From contig NZ_AP022612.1 in the NCBI RefSeq assembly GCF_010729895.1, positions 806,001 to 870,000 of the forward strand: DNA of 64,000 nucleotides, written 5' to 3'. Below, piece after piece: positions 10,081 through 18,776 of this stretch. The notes under the pieces were generated by a model. The model saw only the letters and a program-made list of their open reading frames with translations. It was not told the origin of the DNA and did not search any database. The position numbers were made by a program, and so were the translations under genes. Within the stretch, counting starts at the first letter, position 1. Every line of letters starts with the position of its first letter. The stretch is from Mycolicibacterium confluentis (GTDB taxonomy: Bacteria; Actinomycetota; Actinomycetes; Mycobacteriales; Mycobacteriaceae).

Positions 10081-11257
10081 GGTCCGGACTGGTCGGCGTG
10101 GTCGCCGACTGTTTGACCCGCTGCCAGGGCCAGCGCCACTTCGGTTTCTTGGGCTCGTCGGACGGGTCCGGTCCGAGCAGAGTGTCCAGTGGGGCGTCCT
10201 TGTAGACCGCCAGATAGACGCTGATGGTCGTCACGATGATGATCATCAGCACCGGGCCCAGCACGATGCCCCAGAAGCCGAACATGCCCAATCCGGCGAA
10301 CACCGCCAGCAGCATCAGCGCGGGGTTCAGGTGCGCGCTCTTGGGGACCAGGAACGGCCGCAGCACGTTGTCGATGCTGGTGACCACGACGATGTGGAAC
10401 ACCACCACGAAGACGCCGCCGATCACGTTGCCGAACAACGCCATTCCGATGCCCAGCGGGATCGTCACGATGCCGCTGCCCAGTGGGATGAACGACAGCG
10501 CGGTCAGGAAGATGACGAACATGAAGAACGCGTCGTGGACGCCGGCGATGTAGATCGAGACCGCTCCGGCCATGCCCTGGCACACCGCGATGATGAACTG
10601 ACCGCGCACCGTCGCACCCACCATGGCGCCGACCTTGGCGAGGTAGATGTCGGACACCTCGTGCCCCAACGGATTCAGATCCCGAAACAGTTCCAGGACC
10701 TTGGGGCCGTTGACGATCAGTGCCAGGAACACGTACAGGAAGATGATGGCCGAGGTGACGATCGTCGCGAGGCTGCCGACTGAGTCGCGTGCAACGTGCA
10801 ACGCGAGCTCGCCGACATTCTGGCCGACCCTGGCGATGGTCTCGCGCACCGACTGCGCCGTCAGCGTCGTGTCGACGAACGGAACACGCGACAGCACGTC
10901 GTTGACCGACGCCAGCAGGCGATGGCCGAGTGCGGTCAGGTCGGTGTTCTGCACCCAGTGGCTGATCCCGGTGACCATCTGACTGATCTGCAGCACCGCG
11001 AGAAAAACCACGCCGGACAACGGAATTGCGACGGTGGCGATCGCCGCCAGCAGCGTCACGGTGGCCGACAGACCGACGTTCAACTTGGTGTGCACACGGT
11101 TGTACAGCGGGGTGAACAGGTAGGCCAGCACCGCGGCGACCGCGATCAGGATCAGGTAGGTGCGCAGAAAATACGCACCGAACGCCAGCGCGATGATCGT
11201 CAGGACGGCCAGCGCGCGCTTCTGGGTCGGCGAGAATTCTGCGAGCATTGCGGCCAA
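10055..11257 (-). CDS. AI-2E family (PerM/TqsA-like) membrane transporter
   Basis: 400 residues. About seven or eight hydrophobic segments, with the central soluble stretch and the late helices GSGIVTIPLGIGMALFG and LGMFGFWGIVLGPVLM typical of UPF0118/AI-2E exporters. The C-terminus is Pro-rich and charged. Homologue of Rv1101c. Members have been linked to autoinducer export, Na+/H+ exchange and general permease roles, so a precise job cannot be given. It begins 13 bases after the SDR gene stop, and so may belong to the KstR-preceded operon 13096 to 10055. Confidence 0.85.
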   Translation of the reverse strand: MAAMLAEFSPTQKRALAVLTIIALAFGAYFLRTYLILIAVAAVLAYLFTPLYNRVHTKLNVGLSATVTLLAAIATVAIPLSGVVFLAVLQISQMVTGISHWVQNTDLTALGHRLLASVNDVLSRVPFVDTTLTAQSVRETIARVGQNVGELALHVARDSVGSLATIVTSAIIFLYVFLALIVNGPKVLELFRDLNPLGHEVSDIYLAKVGAMVGATVRGQFIIAVCQGMAGAVSIYIAGVHDAFFMFVIFLTALSFIPLGSGIVTIPLGIGMALFGNVIGGVFVVVFHIVVVTSIDNVLRPFLVPKSAHLNPALMLLAVFAGLGMFGFWGIVLGPVLMIIIVTTISVYLAVYKDAPLDTLLGPDPSDEPKKPKWRWPWQRVKQSATTPTSPDPTDQPAQT

Positions 11258-11270
11258 TCCTAGGGGTTGG

Positions 11271-12038
11271 TCATGTCCCGGCGAGCTTCATGATGTGGGT
11301 CTGGATGTCGGGATAGCGCTTGAGATGTGCGCCGCCGTTGATGTCGAGCACCTCACCGGTCATCCAGGACGACTTCGGTGAACACAGGAAGGACACCGCG
11401 TCGGCGATGTCCTGCGGAGTTCCCGTGCGACCCAAGGCGGTGTTCTCGACGTACTCTTCGATGACACCGGGCACCAGGGCGGCGCCCTCGGTCAGCGGCG
11501 TGTGCACGAACCCTGGGGAGACGGCGTTGACCCGGATGCCGCGTGGCCCCAATTCCAGTGCCGCGACCTCGGTCAGCATCGCGAGGCCGGCCTTGGCCGC
11601 GCAGTAGGCGCTCATTCCGATCGCGGGTTGGCGGGCGTTGAGCGACGCGAGCGACACCAGGGTGCTGCCCTCGCTCAGATACGGCGCGGCATGCTTGATG
11701 ACGACGAAACCGCCGGTCAGGCAGACATCGATGACACTGCGGAAATCTGCGACCGCGAGATCGGCGATCACGCCGTACCCGCTGAACCCTGCGCAGTTCA
11801 CCACGGCGGCCAGGCCGTCGCTGCCCGCGGCTTCGGCGAAAAGCCGCTGCACCGAATCCTCGTCGGTCACTTCGACCGTGGCCGCGGTGTGCGGGCCGCC
11901 CAGCTTTATGGCGTTGGCCTCTGCGCCGTCGAGATTGCGGTCGGCCAGCACCACCTCGAAGTCGTCCTCGGCGAGCGTGGTCGCGATGGCCGCACCCAAG
12001 CCCGAGGCGGCGCCGATGACCACCGCGCGGCGGGTCAC
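11271..12038 (-). CDS. short-chain dehydrogenase/reductase (SDR), steroid-type context
   Basis: 255 residues from a GTG at 12038 that overlaps the preceding gene's TGA by four bases. Classical SDR: cofactor motif GAASGLGAA near residue 10, NCAG near 80, and the YCAAK active-site Tyr-Lys pair with an upstream Ser. An acidic LADRN after the second strand points to NAD. It oxidises or reduces a hydroxyl/keto group; coupling to a KstR-controlled epimerase-like gene suggests a steroid or lipid substrate, which is inference. A longer open frame to 12230 lies over the neighbour and is rejected. Confidence 0.85.
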   Translation of the reverse strand: MTRRAVVIGAASGLGAAIATTLAEDDFEVVLADRNLDGAEANAIKLGGPHTAATVEVTDEDSVQRLFAEAAGSDGLAAVVNCAGFSGYGVIADLAVADFRSVIDVCLTGGFVVIKHAAPYLSEGSTLVSLASLNARQPAIGMSAYCAAKAGLAMLTEVAALELGPRGIRVNAVSPGFVHTPLTEGAALVPGVIEEYVENTALGRTGTPQDIADAVSFLCSPKSSWMTGEVLDINGGAHLKRYPDIQTHIMKLAGT

Positions 12039-13096
12039 AGGTCTTCCGCCTCTGGCCGCGGGTCTGCCCACTTCTCGGCGATCGCCCCCCACGGATCGGC
12101 GTAGATCTTCCCGGTGCCGTAGTAGGGTGCGCGGCGCTTGAGCAGTTGATGCGCCAGGGGTGCGGTGGCCCGCAGCAGGTACCGCTTCCAGCCGATCTTC
12201 TCGGCGGTCTCGGTCAGCATGTCGGGCCACGAATAGTGCTGGTGGCCAAGGACTTCCTGGGCACGGCTGGAATCCATCCAGTCGGTGTTGAACCAGTCGC
12301 CGTCGCTTTTCGGGTCGCCCTTCAAGCCGGCGGGCACTCCACCGACGAGGCCCATCGCAGCGGCCATCGCCGAGGCGACGTCGCCCTGCACGTGTCGATG
12401 CGTGTCGTCGCCGCCGATCAGCAGGGTCTCACCGATCACCGGGGCCGTCGTCGCCGCACCGAACGCCCACGCGACATCGCGGACGTCGACGGTCTGCAGT
12501 CGACCGTCGGTGGGCAGCAGGCCCTCGAAGTAGGCGTTGTCGAGCTTGGTGTAGGCGCCGAGATCAACAGTCAGGACACCGCCGAGGCGCAGGATGGTCC
12601 AGTCCAGGTTGGCTTCTCGGACCAGCTTCTCGGCCTTGACCTTGTTGGCGCCGTAGATGTCGGCGGGATTGGTCGGTGTGTCCGGGGTCAGGACCCCTTC
12701 GACGGTGTGGGGATTGCGTGACCCGTACACCGCGATGCTTGAGGCCAGCACGAACCGAGGCGGGGTGGCCTGCTTCTCGGCGGCGCGCAGAAGGTTGGCC
12801 GTGCCGTCCACATTGACTCTGCGGGCCAGCGGTTTGTTCATGTAGATGAAGGGCGGGATGACGGCCGCCAGGTGCACGATGGCTTCGGGTTCGACCGCGC
12901 TGACGAGGTTGGCGACGGCGGCCGCGTCGGTCAGGTCGGCGTACCGCGCCTCGACGCCCGCGGGCAGTGCTGCCGCGGCCTTGCGATTGGCCGGGACGTC
13001 CAGGTCGGTCGCCACCACTCTGCGCCCGTCGGCGGCCAGGCGTTTCACCGTCGCCGACCCGACCAGGCCGAAAGCCCCCGTGACCAATACCGTCAT
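12035..13096 (-). CDS. NAD-dependent epimerase/dehydratase (extended SDR), 3-beta-HSD-like
   Basis: 353 residues. N-terminal Rossmann motif VTGAFGLVGS, HLAAVIPP after strand 4 and the extended-SDR active site YGANK (Tyr-x-x-x-Lys) are present. The family covers sugar-nucleotide epimerases and steroid dehydrogenases. A KstR-like operator 23 bases upstream of the start, and a coupled downstream SDR, favour a role in sterol or related lipid breakdown. First gene of a probable three-gene operon. Confidence 0.8.
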   Translation of the reverse strand: MTVLVTGAFGLVGSATVKRLAADGRRVVATDLDVPANRKAAAALPAGVEARYADLTDAAAVANLVSAVEPEAIVHLAAVIPPFIYMNKPLARRVNVDGTANLLRAAEKQATPPRFVLASSIAVYGSRNPHTVEGVLTPDTPTNPADIYGANKVKAEKLVREANLDWTILRLGGVLTVDLGAYTKLDNAYFEGLLPTDGRLQTVDVRDVAWAFGAATTAPVIGETLLIGGDDTHRHVQGDVASAMAAAMGLVGGVPAGLKGDPKSDGDWFNTDWMDSSRAQEVLGHQHYSWPDMLTETAEKIGWKRYLLRATAPLAHQLLKRRAPYYGTGKIYADPWGAIAEKWADPRPEAEDL

Positions 13097-13118
13097 GCGT
13101 CTCCCTGTGGGTGGAAGT

Positions 13119-13132
13119 GGAACGTGTTCTAG
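13119..13132. promoter_or_regulatory. KstR-like operator
   Basis: GGAACGTGTTCTAG (13119-13132) matches the palindromic TAGAAC-x-x-GTTCTA type site of the TetR repressor KstR on one full half and most of the other. It lies 22 bases before the 12035-13096 gene on the minus strand, where it would cover the promoter. Confidence 0.6.
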
Positions 13133-13220
13133 GCATCTTGGCGTACCGGGCGCGCAGACACCAGCACTCCGTGTGCGCGGAGTGCGCCGGGCTGCCCGGG
13201 TGCGCGGCGACCCCCACCCG

Positions 13221-13289
13221 CTGCGCCGAGATCGACGTCATGGCGGGAGTCACTCGCACTTCCTCGCTCAAACGTTGTTATGGGCGAGG
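13221..13289 (+). repeat. imperfect direct repeat, copy 1
   Basis: About 69 bases beginning CTGCGCCGAGATCGACG; the first 17 bases are identical to copy 2 at 13427 and the rest is about 65-70 percent identical, ending in GGGCGAG in both. The small Cys-rich gene lies between the two copies. Confidence 0.6.
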
Positions 13290-13300
13290 CGGCGGAGGGC

Positions 13301-13417
13301 CTACCAGTGCTGCGCGCGGCAGCCGGCTGCCAGGTTGTGGCAGTGCTGTCCGTTCTTGCAGCGACTGCAGTTGCACCGGCACTGGTGATCGGACTGCCCG
13401 CGTGGTTGTGATCGCAT
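13301..13417 (-). CDS. small Cys/His-rich metallothionein-like protein (38 residues)
   Basis: An ATG at 13417 opens 38 codons to a TAG at 13301-13303. The core reads QCRCNCSRCKNGQHCHN, with six Cys (13, 15, 17, 20, 26, 33) and four His (11, 25, 27, 37): C-x-C-x-C-x-x-C spacing typical of metallothioneins, which bind Cu(I) or Zn(II) in thiolate clusters. AGGA sits seven bases before the ATG and third codon positions are mostly G or C. It is not the known mycobacterial MymT, which is longer and has a different Cys pattern. It is transcribed with the same direction as its neighbours in a 412-base gap, between two imperfect direct repeats. An overlapping out-of-frame reading exists but lacks any such pattern. 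Confidence 0.75.
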   Translation of the reverse strand: MRSQPRGQSDHQCRCNCSRCKNGQHCHNLAAGCRAQHW

Positions 13418-13426
13418 GGGTTCATC

Positions 13427-13496
13427 CTGCGCCGAGATCGACGGGATGGTGGCGGCAACTCGGCACTTTCTCACCCACACGTTGATGGGGGCGAGA
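13427..13496 (+). repeat. imperfect direct repeat, copy 2
   Basis: About 70 bases, partner of 13221-13289, starting with the same 17 bases. It covers the region immediately upstream of the metallothionein-like gene and so probably carries its ribosome site and promoter, ending 13 bases before the stop of the 3-beta-HSD gene. Confidence 0.6.
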
Positions 13497-13508
13497 ACCT
13501 GGACGGAG

Positions 13509-14579
13509 TCAGGCAGGGGCGGACTTCATCTTGTCGAACAGTGCCGTGTAATACGGCAGGCTCTCGTGCAGGGCCTGTTCGGTGGTGAACAGCGGTTGGT
13601 AGCCGAGTTCGCGGCGAGCTTTGTCGATCGAGAAGAAGTTGTTGCGGGTGATCCGTTCCACGCCCAGCGGTTCGAGCAGCGGCTTAGGCAGGCCGAACTT
13701 GAAGTGCAGCCACTGCCACACCGTCATCGTGAACCACACCAGACGACCGGGCACCCGGAACTTGGGCCACGGCTGACCGCACGCCTGGATCACGGGTCGG
13801 GCGAACTCGAACATGTTGATCGGTTCGCCGTCGTTGATGAAGTAGGCCTGACCGGGCGCCGTTCCGCCCGGCACCAGATGCTCGGCGGCCAGGATGAAAC
13901 CGTGAATCAGGTTGTGTACGTAGGAGTTGTCGAGCTTGACGTTGCTGCTGCCCACCAGCACCTTGAGGTGGCCTGCGTGCACGCTCTCAAAGACCTTGCG
14001 GAACATCGTCTGATCGCCGTGCCCCCAGATGCCCGACGGCCGGATCGAACACGTCAGCACGCCGTGCTCTCCGTTCTGGCTGAGCACGAACTTCTCGGCG
14101 ATCACCTTGGTTTCGGTGTAGAGGTCGTTGAATCGCTCTGTGTAGGGCAGGGTTTCATCACCACCCACGATCTGCTGACCACCCATCACGACGCTGTTGG
14201 ATGCGGTGTAGACGAAGCGGGCCACACTGGCGGCCTGTGCGGCGTGCAGGAGGTTCTTGGTGCCGTCGACGTTGACGGCGTAGCTGCGCTGCCGGTACTC
14301 GTCGGTGACCGATCCGCCGCCCATGAGGTCGATGATCGCTGCGGTGTGGAAGATCGTGTCGATGCCGTCGACCACGCTGGCCAACTGGTCGGTGTCGGTG
14401 ATGTCGCCGACGACCGTCTCCAGCAGGGGATGGTCGGGCAGTGGCGAGGGGGCGCGGTCGAAGGAGCGCACCCGATGGCCCCGGTCGAGCAGTTCGGTCA
14501 CCAGGTTGGCGCCGACGAAGCCGGAACCGCCCGTGACCAGCACGTGGCCCAGTTCAGTGGTCAGCGTTGAGTCGCCCAT
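13509..14579 (-). CDS. hsd: 3-beta-hydroxysteroid dehydrogenase / cholesterol dehydrogenase
   Basis: 356 residues, extended SDR. Rossmann motif VTGGSGFVGAN near residue 15, FHTAA, and the active site YTETK with Ser at TASNS upstream. Similar throughout to Rv1106c, which oxidises cholesterol to cholestenone with isomerisation, the first step of sterol ring degradation. A hydrophobic stretch (LVWFTMTVWQWLHF, near 285-300) could hold it at the membrane, as for other sterol dehydrogenases. A KstR-like site lies just upstream. Convergent or co-directional neighbours are unrelated; it appears to be transcribed alone. Confidence 0.9.
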   Translation of the reverse strand: MGDSTLTTELGHVLVTGGSGFVGANLVTELLDRGHRVRSFDRAPSPLPDHPLLETVVGDITDTDQLASVVDGIDTIFHTAAIIDLMGGGSVTDEYRQRSYAVNVDGTKNLLHAAQAASVARFVYTASNSVVMGGQQIVGGDETLPYTERFNDLYTETKVIAEKFVLSQNGEHGVLTCSIRPSGIWGHGDQTMFRKVFESVHAGHLKVLVGSSNVKLDNSYVHNLIHGFILAAEHLVPGGTAPGQAYFINDGEPINMFEFARPVIQACGQPWPKFRVPGRLVWFTMTVWQWLHFKFGLPKPLLEPLGVERITRNNFFSIDKARRELGYQPLFTTEQALHESLPYYTALFDKMKSAPA

Positions 14580-14597
14580 GCTGGCCCACGGTACCTG

Positions 14598-14610
14598 AAA
14601 CGTGTTCTAG
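14598..14610. promoter_or_regulatory. KstR-like operator upstream of hsd
   Basis: AAACGTGTTCTAG at 14598-14610 lies 19 bases before the hsd start on the minus strand; it keeps the AAC-x-x-GTT core and the CTAGAAC half of KstR sites. The 3-beta-HSD gene is a known type of KstR target. Confidence 0.65.
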
Positions 14611-14651
14611 TTTGAACCGTCAGACCGAAATTCGGTGGTCGGCGGCCCTTG

Positions 14652-14873
14652 TCAGTCCTCGTCGGAGGCCAGCGCATCCTCGACGCGCTTGCGGGCGCCA
14701 GCTAAGTGCTCCTCGCAGCGTTTCGCCAGCTTCTCGCCGTACTCCCAGAGGTTCAGCGATGCATCGAGATCCAGCCCGCCCTGCTCGAGAAGCTGCACGA
14801 CGGCGATCAGTTCGTCCCGGCAGTCCTCGTAGCCCACGTCACTAACATCTCTAGTTGGATCGACTTCAGTCAC
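14652..14873 (-). CDS. xseB: exodeoxyribonuclease VII small subunit
   Basis: 73 residues, GTG or ATG start within the end of xseA (8-bp overlap). The family core [20 protein letters not shown] and [19 protein letters not shown] is intact; this helical protein stacks several copies onto one XseA to form the exonuclease that degrades single-stranded DNA in both directions. The acidic C-terminus ends ASDED. Downstream and coupled to xseA, as in most bacteria. Confidence 0.95.
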   Translation of the reverse strand: MTEVDPTRDVSDVGYEDCRDELIAVVQLLEQGGLDLDASLNLWEYGEKLAKRCEEHLAGARKRVEDALASDED

Positions 14874-16101
14874 TCGAACCTCCTTGGCTCACAGCAGTCA
14901 CAGCGCCGTCGGCGACCCGGATCCGCAGTTCGGTGCCCTCCGGGGCGTCGGCCACGGTCCGCAGCACTCGGGACCCCGCCTGGACCACGGCATACCCGCG
15001 CGCCAACGTCGCGGCCGGGCCGAGCGTCGAAAGCCGGGCGCGCAGATGGCCGATCCGGTCGGTCTCGCCGGTGAGGAACCGGGTCACATCGCGGCGGATC
15101 GCCGCGAGCGCGCGCGTCACCTCGTCGGTCCGCGCGGTCAGCATCCGCATCGGTTCGGCGAGCGCCGGGCGGCTGCGCAACTGCGTCAGGTGACGCTCCT
15201 CGCGGGACACCCAGTTACGCAGCGCGCGGGCGCTGCGCTGCCGCAGGTCGTCGACGAGGGCCTGTTCGGCCACGGTGTCGGGCACGATGCGCTTGGCGGC
15301 GTCGGTGGGGGTGGCGGCGCGCAGGTCGGCGACCAGGTCGCACAGCGGATTGTCCGGTTCGTGGCCGACCGCGCTGACCACGGGCGTCGTGCACGCCGCG
15401 ATCGCGCGGCACAGCGTCTCGTCGGAGAACGGCAGCAGGTCCTCGACGCTGCCGCCGCCGCGGGCCAGCACGATGACGTCGACCTCGGGGTCGGCGTCGA
15501 GTCCGCGCAGCGCCTCGACGATCTGCGCGACGGCGTTCGGCCCCTGCACCGCGGTGTTGCGCACCGCGAACCGCACGGCGGGCCAGCGCGCGGCGGCCAC
15601 CGACGTGACGTCGTGTTCGGCCGCGCTTGCGCGTCCCGTGATCAGACCCACGGTGTTGGGCAGGAAGGGCAGTGGGCGCTTGAGCCGTGGATGGAACAGG
15701 CCCTCGGCCTCCAGCAGTCGGCGCAGGCGTTCGATGCGGGCCAGCAGTTCGCCAACGCCAACCGCGCGAATCTCGTTGACCCGCAACGAGAACGTGCCGC
15801 GACCGGTGTAGAAGTTCGGCTTGCCGAGCACCACCACCTGGGTGCCCTCGGTGAGCTTCACCGGGGCCGAGGCCACCAGGTCACGAGGACACGTCAGGCT
15901 CAGCGACATGTCGGCGGCCGGGTCCCGCAGCACCATGAACACCGTCGAGGAGCCCGAGCGGATGTTCATCTGCGCGATCTGACCCTCGACCCACACCATG
16001 CCGAGCTTGTCGATCCACCCCGCCACCCGGATGGCAACGGCGCGCACCGGGTAGGGGTTCTCCGGCGACTGGCCCTGCGCTGCCTGCGCCGGTTCGCTCA
16101 C
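14866..16101 (-). CDS. xseA: exodeoxyribonuclease VII large subunit
   Basis: 411 residues. An N-terminal OB-fold (about 20-115, ssDNA binding) precedes the nuclease core with the conserved [13 protein letters not shown] near residue 155 and [17 protein letters not shown] near 235, then helical XseB-binding segments and a C-terminal TLARGYAVV. The GTG start overlaps the preceding gene by GTGA. With XseB it makes the cytosolic ExoVII used in recombination and repair. Slightly shorter than the E. coli enzyme, normal for actinobacteria. Confidence 0.95.
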   Translation of the reverse strand: MSEPAQAAQGQSPENPYPVRAVAIRVAGWIDKLGMVWVEGQIAQMNIRSGSSTVFMVLRDPAADMSLSLTCPRDLVASAPVKLTEGTQVVVLGKPNFYTGRGTFSLRVNEIRAVGVGELLARIERLRRLLEAEGLFHPRLKRPLPFLPNTVGLITGRASAAEHDVTSVAAARWPAVRFAVRNTAVQGPNAVAQIVEALRGLDADPEVDVIVLARGGGSVEDLLPFSDETLCRAIAACTTPVVSAVGHEPDNPLCDLVADLRAATPTDAAKRIVPDTVAEQALVDDLRQRSARALRNWVSREERHLTQLRSRPALAEPMRMLTARTDEVTRALAAIRRDVTRFLTGETDRIGHLRARLSTLGPAATLARGYAVVQAGSRVLRTVADAPEGTELRIRVADGAVTAVSQGGSSD

Positions 16102-16670
16102 TTGGCGCTGGCGCGGGTGATTCTGTTGGCCAGCAGGGTCTGGAACGGTGCCCGTGCCTTTGTGGCCTCTTCGTAGGCCAACAGCTCGTTGAGCTCGTCG
16201 ACGGACAGCGACTGCAGCCGGGCCCGCAGCTGGGCCAGCGTCAGCGAGCCGTAGTCGATGCGATCCGCGACAGCGGGTGCGCTCTGGTCGGCGCCGTTGT
16301 GAGCTTCGTCGCCACCTTCGGGCGCCGAGGTGGCCTCGATGTCGTCGCTGTCCACCGAGTACAGCGCGAAGCGACCCTCGGTCATCCGCTCACCACTGCC
16401 CGAGTCGGCCCCCGCCGCGTCGGACTCGTCCTCGTCGAACGTCGCCCATTCGGGCTGTTCGTCCTTCGGGGGGAACAGCGTCTCCAACGTCGCGTCACCC
16501 TTGATGACGAGGTCGGCGACGTCCTGCTGCATCTTCATCACCAGGTGCGCGACCTGGCTGGCCACGGTCATCGGGTACATCATGATCGTCTGGGGCAGCT
16601 TTCGGGTCTCCTCGACCGCCGCGGCGGCCACCCCCACCAGCAACCGGACACCGTACGGAGCACTAGACAT
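16098..16670 (-). CDS. lipid droplet-associated protein (Rv1109c-like)
   Basis: 190 residues from the ATG at 16670. The N-terminal half is a conserved amphipathic region ([19 protein letters not shown], then [22 protein letters not shown]) followed by [17 protein letters not shown]; the middle is acidic and variable, and the end ([23 protein letters not shown]) is a helical segment of the kind used for docking. Homologues of Rv1109c are annotated as lipid-droplet-associated; how they act is not known. It is coupled to xseA by a GTGA overlap and diverges from ispH across 64 bases. Confidence 0.75.
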   Translation of the reverse strand: MSSAPYGVRLLVGVAAAAVEETRKLPQTIMMYPMTVASQVAHLVMKMQQDVADLVIKGDATLETLFPPKDEQPEWATFDEDESDAAGADSGSGERMTEGRFALYSVDSDDIEATSAPEGGDEAHNGADQSAPAVADRIDYGSLTLAQLRARLQSLSVDELNELLAYEEATKARAPFQTLLANRITRASAK

Positions 16671-16734
16671 GGCTGCCAGACTACTTCCGGCTCGCTCATT
16701 CGCCGCCGGTTGCCCGAGAAAGTAACCTGTTGTC

Positions 16735-17736
16735 ATGCCGTCAACTGTCAACATGGGCATTCCCGGAACCACCAGCGCGGTGGCCGCGCCCGAGACGGGC
16801 AGGCGGGTGCTGCTGGCTGAGCCACGTGGATACTGCGCGGGCGTCGATCGTGCGGTGGAGACCGTGGAACGCGCGCTCGAGAAGCACGGCGCCCCGGTCT
16901 ACGTGCGGCACGAGATCGTGCACAACCGCCACGTGGTCGAGACGTTGGCCAAGGCCGGTGCCATCTTCGTCGACGAGACCGACCAGGTGCCCGAGGGCGC
17001 GATCGTGGTGTTCTCCGCGCACGGCGTCGCGCCGACGGTGCACCAGTCCGCCGCCGAACGCGACCTTAAGGTCATCGACGCGACGTGCCCGCTGGTCACC
17101 AAGGTGCACAACGAGGCCAAGCGATTCGCACGCGACGACTACGACATCCTGCTCATCGGTCACGAGGGCCACGAAGAGGTGGTCGGCACCGCAGGCGAGG
17201 CGCCCGATCACGTGCAGTTGGTCGACGGCCCCGACGCCGTGGACGCCGTCGTGGTGCGTGATCTGGACAAGGTGATCTGGCTGTCGCAGACCACGCTGAG
17301 CGTCGACGAGACCATGGAGACGGTCCGCCGCCTGCGTGAGCGCTTCCCGACGCTGCAGGATCCGCCGAGCGACGACATCTGCTACGCGACCCAGAACCGT
17401 CAGGTCGCGGTCAAGGCCATGGCGCCGGAGTGCGAACTTGTCATCGTGGTGGGCTCGCGCAACTCGTCGAACTCGGTGCGCCTGGTCGAGGTGGCGCTGA
17501 ACGCGGGTTCGGATGCGTCGTACCTGGTGGACTACGCCGAGGACATCGACCCCGAGTGGCTCGACGGTGTCACCACCGTGGGCGTCACCTCAGGTGCCTC
17601 GGTGCCCGAGATCTTGGTGCGCGGGGTGCTGGAGCGGCTCGCCGACTTCGGGTTCGACACCGTTCAGCCCGTGACCACCGCCAACGAGACGTTGGTGTTC
17701 TCGCTGCCGCGCGAGATCCGGCCCGCGCGGCGCTGA
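16735..17736 (+). CDS. ispH: 4-hydroxy-3-methylbut-2-enyl diphosphate reductase
   Basis: 333 residues. The three Cys that hold the iron-sulfur cluster are present in [18 protein letters not shown] and DICYATQNR; the conserved [16 protein letters not shown] and TSGASVPE segments are also intact. It makes IPP and DMAPP in the last step of the MEP pathway in the cytosol. This is the LytB2 (Rv1110) copy next to xseA. The first 18 or so residues are not conserved, so a later start is possible. Confidence 0.96.
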   Translation: MPSTVNMGIPGTTSAVAAPETGRRVLLAEPRGYCAGVDRAVETVERALEKHGAPVYVRHEIVHNRHVVETLAKAGAIFVDETDQVPEGAIVVFSAHGVAPTVHQSAAERDLKVIDATCPLVTKVHNEAKRFARDDYDILLIGHEGHEEVVGTAGEAPDHVQLVDGPDAVDAVVVRDLDKVIWLSQTTLSVDETMETVRRLRERFPTLQDPPSDDICYATQNRQVAVKAMAPECELVIVVGSRNSSNSVRLVEVALNAGSDASYLVDYAEDIDPEWLDGVTTVGVTSGASVPEILVRGVLERLADFGFDTVQPVTTANETLVFSLPREIRPARR

Positions 17737-17852
17737 CTGGAGCCGCGCGGGCGGCTGAACGGGGAGCGACCGTCGCCTCGGTGATCCCACCCGCGTTGTT
17801 CGGGCACACTGAAATCGCGCGTATCGTGCGCCACTCCCCTTACTGTGTGGAT

Positions 17853-18737
17853 GTGCCTGAGATCAATCGCCGCAGTGTGATGTTCATGATGGGCCTGGGG
17901 GTGGCAGCGACAACGCTGCCTGCCGGGATGGCCAGTGCCGAACCAGAAATCCCGCCCGGGCCGCCCGGGTCGGCGTCCGGAGGGCCGACACCGCCGTCGG
18001 CCGCCACCACGCCAGCGTTCATCTTCCAAGACGAGTTCAACGGCCCGGCGGGCACGCCGCCGGACCCGGCGTGGTGGCACATCGTGCCCGAACGTGAGCA
18101 GATCAGGAATCCGAATGAGTGGGACAAGCCGTTCAACATGGGGCGGTACGTCACCGATCAGGAACACGTCTTCCAGGACGGCAACGGCAACCTGGTCATC
18201 CGGGCCACCCGCGGGCCGGGCACCACCATCCAGGAGAAGTACGCCAGCGGCAAGGTAGTCGGCCTGTGGCGGGGCGGGATCGGCACCACCTGGGAAGCCC
18301 GCGTCAAGCTCAACTGCCTGACCGACGGGGCGTGGCCGGCGTTCTGGCTGCTCAACGACGACCCGGTCCGCGGTGGCGAGATCGACCTGGTGGAGTGGTA
18401 CGGCAACCGAGACTGGCCGTCGGGCACGACGGTGCACGCCCGGCTCGACGGGGAGTCGTTCGCCACCAACCCGCACCCGATCGACAGTGCTTGGCACCGG
18501 TGGCGGATGTCGTGGACCCCGGCGGGGATGTACTTCTGGAAGGACTACCAGCCCGGCATGGAGCCGTTCTTTGAGGTTCCGGCGAACTCGCTGCAGGACT
18601 GGCCGTTCAACGATCCGGGTTACACCCTGGTGCCGGTGTTCAACATCGCAATTGGCGGTTCCGGTGGCCGTGAGCCGGCCGGGGGCAGTTACCCGGCGGA
18701 GATGTTGATCGACTGGATCCGGGTCTTCCAGGGCTGA
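17853..18737 (+). CDS. Tat-exported glycoside hydrolase family 16 protein (endo-beta-1,3-glucanase type)
   Basis: 294 residues from the GTG at 17853. The N-terminus NRRSVMFMMGLGVAATTLPAG is a twin-arginine signal with cleavage near ASA-EP, so the folded enzyme is exported. After a Pro-rich linker the GH16 domain (about 55-290) has the catalytic E-I-D-L-V-E motif (GGEIDLVEWYG), where the first and last Glu are nucleophile and acid/base, and WPAFWLLN typical of laminarinases. It would cut beta-1,3-glucans, either for food or as a lectin-like binder. Similar to Rv0315 in type. An open frame reaching back to 17430 overlaps ispH and is rejected. Confidence 0.85.
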   Translation: MPEINRRSVMFMMGLGVAATTLPAGMASAEPEIPPGPPGSASGGPTPPSAATTPAFIFQDEFNGPAGTPPDPAWWHIVPEREQIRNPNEWDKPFNMGRYVTDQEHVFQDGNGNLVIRATRGPGTTIQEKYASGKVVGLWRGGIGTTWEARVKLNCLTDGAWPAFWLLNDDPVRGGEIDLVEWYGNRDWPSGTTVHARLDGESFATNPHPIDSAWHRWRMSWTPAGMYFWKDYQPGMEPFFEVPANSLQDWPFNDPGYTLVPVFNIAIGGSGGREPAGGSYPAEMLIDWIRVFQG

Positions 18738-18776
18738 GATCGCCCCGGCCCGGGTTGGTGTCCTGGAAGAGGGCGC

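Noticed and set aside
13129..13458. Overlapping minus-strand frame (109 codons) across the metallothionein-like gene
   Set aside because: Lacks any pattern or ribosome site, while the alternative frame carries the C-x-C-x-C-x-x-C metal motif.
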